Shown: positions 6,256 to 9,539 of the stretch, piece after piece
Layout: each line of letters begins with the position of its first letter
How positions within the stretch are numbered: position 1 is the stretch's first letter
DNA from: NBML01 sp029939535
GTDB lineage: Bacteria; Desulfobacterota; Desulfobacteria; Desulfobacterales; Desulfobacteraceae
DNA: 9,539 nt
Direction of reading: 5' to 3'
Assembly (NCBI GenBank): GCA_029939535.1
Contig: JAOZST010000150.1
Coordinates: 1-9,539, forward strand
Notes under the pieces: model-generated
What the model saw: only the letters and a program-made list of their open reading frames with translations
Told to the model about the DNA's origin: nothing
Databases searched by the model: none
Made by a program: the position numbers and the translations under genes

Positions 6256-6471
6256 ATGGCAACTGATATTTTGGCCCCCTTAACAGGCAAAATTGTAAGA
6301 ATAAATATTGAACCGGGTGCATCAGTGGTAGAAGACCTTGAAATTCTGGTGATTGAGGCCATGAAAATGGAAACCCCTATTTATGCCCCTTGTGACGGCA
6401 CTATCGATACAATCATCAAAAAAGAAGGTGATGATGTGGAAGAAGATGATGTGATTGCCATTATGGCATAG
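6256..6471 (+). CDS. Biotin carboxyl carrier protein (free biotinyl domain)
   Basis: This 71-residue protein is a stand-alone biotinyl-lipoyl domain. The biotin attachment motif EAMKMET lies at 34-40, with Lys37 as the residue modified by biotin ligase. ILAPLTGKIVRINIEPGASV at 5-24 and the later YAPCDGTI segment form the usual barrel halves. It shuttles carboxyl groups from the carboxyltransferase to the membrane beta subunit encoded just upstream. The ATG at 6256 is chosen because GGAG at 6244-6247 sits eight bases upstream; an in-frame TTG at 6232 would add eight residues outside the domain. In many related enzymes this domain is fused to the alpha subunit or preceded by an Ala/Pro linker; here it is bare. 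It closes the operon. Confidence 0.93.
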   Translation: MATDILAPLTGKIVRINIEPGASVVEDLEILVIEAMKMETPIYAPCDGTIDTIIKKEGDDVEEDDVIAIMA

Positions 6472-6782
6472 TACATATAATTCGCTGGTTGTTCCGATAT
6501 AGTAACGGCTGGATATTGACCATATCCCGGCTTAATTTATTTTTAGCCGGGATAGGCAGCTTCTTCTCCCATAGACCTTTCAAATAGCTCATTTATACTG
6601 TTGACATAATCCTTATTCTGACATGGCTTTGACAAATGATCAGTCCGGCTGTCTTTTTGTTTAAAATACTAACAAAACAATTCAAATGTTTTTTAAAGTT
6701 CGGCAATAGTTTGAACGATACTAGTGTTATCCGAAATAGGTATAGTCAATTTCAAATTACATTAGAGGAATAAGGTGGTAAC
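6472..6782 (+). other. Intergenic region with overlapping stem-loops, no gene
   Basis: No convincing ORF or RNA gene is seen. TATCCCGGCT at 6523-6532 pairs perfectly with AGCCGGGATA at 6545-6554 across a 12-base loop, probably marking the 3' end of the decarboxylase operon although no T-run follows. A second stem, GGATAT at 6511-6516 with ATATCC at 6522-6527, shares bases with the first, so the two cannot form together. The later part is AT-rich with small inverted pairs: TTCAAA at 6681-6686 with TTTGAA at 6710-6715, and TTCGG at 6699-6703 with CCGAA at 6731-6735. It presumably holds the promoter of the next gene, but no clear -35/-10 pair is visible. The ribosome site AAGGTGG is at 6772-6778. 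Confidence 0.5.
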
Positions 6783-7313
6783 ATGAAAACACCCAATATT
6801 TCAGAACGTTCATTGAATTATACCCTGAATAAGCTCTCGGTTTCTTTTAAAACCGAGTCAAACCTCAGGAAAAACAAAACATCCATGAACCAAAGTTTGG
6901 AGCTCAGCCAATTCACTATCAAGATTGAATCTAAAACTTTTAAAAATTTCAACGGACAAAGAACCCTGCTGGAAAAACATTTCTTATCAAACCCCCAGGA
7001 ATTAAAATCCTATAGGGTTGTCTCTGATGAAAATCAGATTACAGAGCCCGGGTCAATTTTTGATAAAAATCACTATTGGGGAGTTGAAAAAACATCCCAG
7101 CGAATCGGAGATTTTGTTCTCCAGGGGGCGGGAGACGACCTTGAGAGATTAAAAGCTGGAAGAGAAGGTGTTTTGCGTGGATTTAAAGAAGCTGAAAAAT
7201 CATGGAATGGCAGCCTGCCGGATATTTCCCATGAAACTCTGGCCAAAAGCCTTGAAGCCATTGATGAAAAAATCAGGGAACTTGGAGGATCTGTTGTTGA
7301 TCTATTAACCTGA
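6783..7313 (+). CDS. Uncharacterised protein with C-terminal helical domain (possibly DUF5610-like)
   Basis: I do not firmly recognise this 176-residue protein. It has no signal peptide, membrane segment or Cys-rich motif. The N-terminal half (1-85) is polar, rich in Ser, Asn and Lys, and probably partly disordered. The C-terminal half from about residue 94 looks well folded: HYWGVEKTSQRIGDFVLQ, then DDLERLKAGREGVLRGFKEAEKSW, then helices ending in IDEKIRELGG. The TSQRI...FV...GREGVLRGF pattern recalls DUF5610-type domains found in short bacterial proteins of unknown role. From memory, similar proteins in sulfate reducers carry the dubious label 'hydrogenase-4 component G'; that label should not be trusted. 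AAGGTGG at 6772-6778 precedes the ATG. Its last 41 bases overlap the 3' end of dsrN on the other strand. Confidence 0.75.
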   Translation: MKTPNISERSLNYTLNKLSVSFKTESNLRKNKTSMNQSLELSQFTIKIESKTFKNFNGQRTLLEKHFLSNPQELKSYRVVSDENQITEPGSIFDKNHYWGVEKTSQRIGDFVLQGAGDDLERLKAGREGVLRGFKEAEKSWNGSLPDISHETLAKSLEAIDEKIRELGGSVVDLLT

Positions 7314-8718
7314 CTTTTTTATAGGCCCTGGCCCTGTTCACCAGAGAGGGTGCCCAGGAGGCTGAACCCAGGGCATGGATATGGGTATAGGTGCCAAAGG
7401 TATTGCCCTTGAAAAATCCATCTTTCTTGTCAAGTATTCCCTTTCCCCTCTCCATGCGAAAAGCCATTTCATGATCCTGGTAATCAATATCCAGAATCCT
7501 TGAATAACGGAATTCATGACCTTTCAAGATCTCTCCTTTTTTATAAAAGGGATTGTCATGGGCAACTTCAACTCTGGTATAACCATGGCCCTGAGGTTTT
7601 CTGGATAAGCCGAACCAGATGGGAAGGATGCCTGACATGGGGTAATCCACATTGGAAAGCCGGATACTCTGACCTAAAAATATCAATCCCCCGCATTCAG
7701 CATAGATGGGAAGCCCTTTTTTTGAAAGAGCTTTGAGGCTGTTCCGGAATGCCTGGTTTTCTGCAAGCTGGGGTGCATGGGTTTCCGGAAATCCGCCACC
7801 CATGTAAATGGCGTCAACTTCGGGAATGGCCTGTTCCTTCAGGGGACTGATAAAAACTATTTTTGCACCGAGATTTCTCAGGGCCTGCAAATTGTCTGGG
7901 TAATAAAACTGAAATGCCGAATCCCTGACAACACCTAGGGCGACAATATCATTTTCAACGGGAACTGGTGTTTGTGGGAAAACATTTATACCATCTGATT
8001 TACCGTATTTGGTCTGGTGAGTTTTTACTATCTGAAATATGGCATCCAGATCAATATTTTCCCTGGCAACCTTGATTGATGCTTTAATTGCTTTGTCTGA
8101 AAACCCATGCTCCTCAGAAGTCACAAGCCCCATATGCCTCTCGGGAAAATCTTCGGCCTTAAGTTTGGGAACTGCTCCCAGGACCGGGATATTGCAGAAA
8201 CGCTCAATATTGGCCCTTACCTTACCCTCATGGCGTTTGCCTGCTACCCTGTTAAGCACCACCCCGCAAATCCTCACCTCTGGATCAAAATGCATGCAGC
8301 CCATGAGAAGAGCAGCCATGGTACGGGTGCTTTTTGTACAGTCCAGTACCAGAAGGACAGGCAGATCCAGGAGCTTGGCAAGCTCTGATGTGGAAGTAGA
8401 TCCGTCAAGATCAATCCCGTCGTAAAGACCTCGGTTACCTTCAACAACGGCAATATCTGAATTTTGGGAATTCGTATGATAGGAATCCTGGACAATTTCA
8501 GGGGCACATAAAAAGGTGTCCAAATTGTAACAGGGACAACCGGCTGCCCTTGAAAGCCAGCCGGCATCAATATAATCAGGTCCCTTTTTAAACGGTGAAA
8601 CTCGGAAGCCAGAGCTTTTCCAGGCAGCAATTATACCCAGGGCTATAATTGTCTTGCCGGAGCCACCACTGAGTCCGGCAACAACAACTCCCGGGACTTT
8701 TCTCCTGTTATGCTGCAT
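7273..8718 (-). CDS. dsrN: DsrN: CbiA-type cobyrinate/siroheme a,c-diamide synthase
   Basis: This is an ATP- and glutamine-dependent amidase of the CbiA family (481 residues, usual length). The N-terminal dethiobiotin-synthetase-like domain has the P-loop GLSGGSGKT at 15-23, then FKKGPDYID and VVEGNRGLYDG. The C-terminal class I glutamine amidotransferase domain has nucleophile Cys342 in YAECGGLIFLG, a GHEFRYSR motif, and His446/His448 in THIHALGS. CbiA amidates cobyrinic acid. When encoded in dsr operons as DsrN, the enzyme is thought to amidate the siroheme of sulfite reductase, and position directly after dsrD favours that role here. Cobalamin synthesis remains possible, as no other cob gene is visible to decide. 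It starts 18 bases after the dsrD stop without a clear ribosome site, suggesting coupled translation. No terminator is visible beyond its stop. Confidence 0.93.
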   Translation of the reverse strand: MQHNRRKVPGVVVAGLSGGSGKTIIALGIIAAWKSSGFRVSPFKKGPDYIDAGWLSRAAGCPCYNLDTFLCAPEIVQDSYHTNSQNSDIAVVEGNRGLYDGIDLDGSTSTSELAKLLDLPVLLVLDCTKSTRTMAALLMGCMHFDPEVRICGVVLNRVAGKRHEGKVRANIERFCNIPVLGAVPKLKAEDFPERHMGLVTSEEHGFSDKAIKASIKVARENIDLDAIFQIVKTHQTKYGKSDGINVFPQTPVPVENDIVALGVVRDSAFQFYYPDNLQALRNLGAKIVFISPLKEQAIPEVDAIYMGGGFPETHAPQLAENQAFRNSLKALSKKGLPIYAECGGLIFLGQSIRLSNVDYPMSGILPIWFGLSRKPQGHGYTRVEVAHDNPFYKKGEILKGHEFRYSRILDIDYQDHEMAFRMERGKGILDKKDGFFKGNTFGTYTHIHALGSASWAPSLVNRARAYKKVRLIDQQQILQVP

Positions 8719-8736
8719 GGAATAGTTACTTTATTC

Positions 8737-8994
8737 TTATTCTTCGCCTTCAGAAGAATGCTGAATACCGGAACCTTTAAGTCCATACATGGTTGTACTT
8801 CCCGAAGACCAGTATTCAAGAACTTCGTCTTGAACCAGTTTATTGATGACTTTTTTAATCACCCTTGGTTTGTCATCGGGAAATAGCTTGTAAAAATCCT
8901 TAAAATAAAACTTGGTTTTTGTTTTGGACTTTTTGTTCATAAAATCTACTACTGCTTTGGTTGCAGCTTCTTTATCATCAAGAAGTTCACTCAT
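8737..8994 (-). CDS. dsrD: DsrD, dissimilatory sulfite reductase activator
   Basis: DsrD is a small cytoplasmic winged-helix protein found with DsrAB in sulfate reducers; it was long thought to bind DNA but is now known to stimulate DsrAB activity. The 85 residues carry the conserved core KSKTKTKFYFKDFYKLFPD (about 22-40), the helix IKKVINKLVQDEVLEYW, and the wing SSGSTTMYGLKG. The tail is short and acidic. Two ATG codons lie six bases apart, at 9000 and 8994. The ribosome site AAAGGAG (9008-9002) is only one base from the first but seven bases from the second, so the start at 8994 (MSELL) is preferred. It lies 119 bases after dsrB, with a hairpin between, and is followed closely by dsrN. Confidence 0.95.
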   Translation of the reverse strand: MSELLDDKEAATKAVVDFMNKKSKTKTKFYFKDFYKLFPDDKPRVIKKVINKLVQDEVLEYWSSGSTTMYGLKGSGIQHSSEGEE

Positions 8995-9023
8995 TGTCAT
9001 ACTCCTTTGAATTTCAACGTAGG

Positions 9024-9054
9024 AGCCGGAGCAGATAAATTTTCTGCTCCGGCT
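9024..9054 (-). promoter_or_regulatory. Perfect 11-bp hairpin in the dsrB-dsrD spacer
   Basis: AGCCGGAGCAG at 9024-9034 and CTGCTCCGGCT at 9044-9054 pair perfectly around a nine-base AT loop. On the dsr transcript it stands 15 bases before the dsrD ribosome site and 59 bases after the dsrB stop. No T-run follows it in the minus direction, so it is not a standard intrinsic terminator. It could protect the dsrAB mRNA 3' end after cleavage, or partly stop transcription and lower dsrD and dsrN output. Confidence 0.65.
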
Positions 9055-9113
9055 TTACGGTTTTATAAAAACTATTAGTTACAAATTCTTTTAAAAGCCG
9101 CTATCGGCAACTC

Positions 9114-9539
9114 TTAGAATTTGAACTGTGCTGACTGACGCCAGCTCATATATGCCTGCTGGCGGAAATCATCAATAAGATGATGGGTGAATTCAAGTTC
9201 ACACACCTCAAAGAATTTTTCCCATCCAATTCTATCTGCCCAGTCACCAAGACGTTCATATTTATTAGCACCATTTGAATAGGCATTAACTATCTGGTTA
9301 ATAGCCTTTGTCATGGATGGCCATCTTGGCATCTCATTGGGAATAAATCCAACAACAACCTTGGAGAATTTTGGATCGGAAATCCTGTTGGAAACTTTAC
9401 CGCCTGCCATGAGAACAATACCATCACCTTCTGTATCAGCAAGAGGCATGGAAGGACACATTGTATAGCAGTTACCGCAATACATGCATCTCTCATTCTT
9501 AACAGCAACTGATTTAACTTCTGTACCATCGGCAAGTTT
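9114..9539 (-). CDS. dsrB: DsrB, dissimilatory sulfite reductase beta subunit (C-terminal part)
   Basis: This is the last 141 residues of DsrB; the gene continues past the right edge of the window and the frame is open to the last base. DsrAB reduces sulfite in the cytoplasm with siroheme and [4Fe-4S] clusters, passing sulfur to DsrC. The fragment starts in the ferredoxin-like insert, with CMYCGNCYTMCP giving four cluster cysteines at fragment residues 18, 21, 24 and 28. Next come GGKVSNRIS, KFSKVVVGFIPNEMPRWPS, KYERLGDWADRIGW and the diagnostic C-terminus FTHHLIDDFR...WRQSAQFKF. This is a bacterial reductive-type DsrB sequence. dsrA is expected further upstream on the same strand. Confidence 0.97.
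   Translation of the reverse strand, partial: KLADGTEVKSVAVKNERCMYCGNCYTMCPSMPLADTEGDGIVLMAGGKVSNRISDPKFSKVVVGFIPNEMPRWPSMTKAINQIVNAYSNGANKYERLGDWADRIGWEKFFEVCELEFTHHLIDDFRQQAYMSWRQSAQFKF

Noticed and set aside
6601..6634. Two TTGACA sequences (6601-6606 and 6629-6634) as promoters of the unknown gene
   Set aside because: Neither has a usable -10 box at 16-18 bases.
8039..8425. Plus-strand frames opposite dsrN
   Set aside because: They are antisense to well-conserved CbiA motifs, have no ribosome sites and show no recognisable domain.
8995..9000. First ATG of dsrD as start codon
   Set aside because: It is one base from the ribosome site; the second ATG at 8994 has normal spacing and matches the usual DsrD length better.
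1..9539. CRISPR array, tRNA, rRNA, transposase or phage genes
   Set aside because: I looked for regularly spaced repeats, cloverleaf-like sequence and transposase motifs and saw none.

Overview
The window looks like a scaffold piece from a sulfate-reducing bacterium of the Desulfobacteraceae/Desulfobacterota type. The strongest evidence is the right end, where the minus strand carries the tail of dsrB, then dsrD, then a CbiA-type amidase (dsrN). This dsr order is a hallmark of dissimilatory sulfite reduction in these organisms. A class III multiheme cytochrome c and a sodium-pump decarboxylase module fit the same lifestyle. A run of 100 N at 3461-3560 shows that this is a draft assembly.

Left part (1-3450, all plus strand): a CACAGAG-type inverted repeat sits at the window edge. 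It is followed by a small ThiS/MoaD-like sulfur carrier, an RhlB-type DEAD-box RNA helicase with a TTG start, a 162-bp imperfect palindrome, and a tatB-tatC pair. The tat pair has its own sigma70-like promoter with an inverted repeat across the spacer. A periplasmic cytochrome c3-like gene follows, its 5' part lost in the N gap, and ends at a textbook terminator.

Middle part (3900-6780): a minus-strand IclR-family regulator faces a compact plus-strand operon. The operon encodes a very short OadG-like membrane peptide, the OadB/MmdB/GcdB-type sodium-translocating beta subunit, and a free biotin carrier domain. A 23-bp near-perfect palindrome lies between the regulator and the operon and is a good operator candidate. 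The carboxyltransferase (alpha) subunit is not in the window, so the substrate (methylmalonyl-CoA, glutaconyl-CoA, oxaloacetate or other) cannot be named. The 310 bases after the biotin protein contain overlapping stem-loops but no gene.

Right part (6783-9539): an uncharacterised plus-strand gene of 176 codons runs head-on into dsrN, with 41 bp of overlapping coding sequence. Then come dsrN, dsrD and dsrB on the minus strand. A perfect 11-bp hairpin in the dsrB-dsrD gap may set transcript stability or stoichiometry between the reductase and the small DsrD protein. DsrAB reduces sulfite, DsrD is known to stimulate it, and DsrN probably amidates its siroheme, so these three genes form one functional unit.

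I found no CRISPR array, tRNA, rRNA, transposase or phage gene. The least explained items are the 162-bp palindrome, the minimal sodium-pump cassette with its operator-like palindrome, and the unknown gene opposing the dsr operon.
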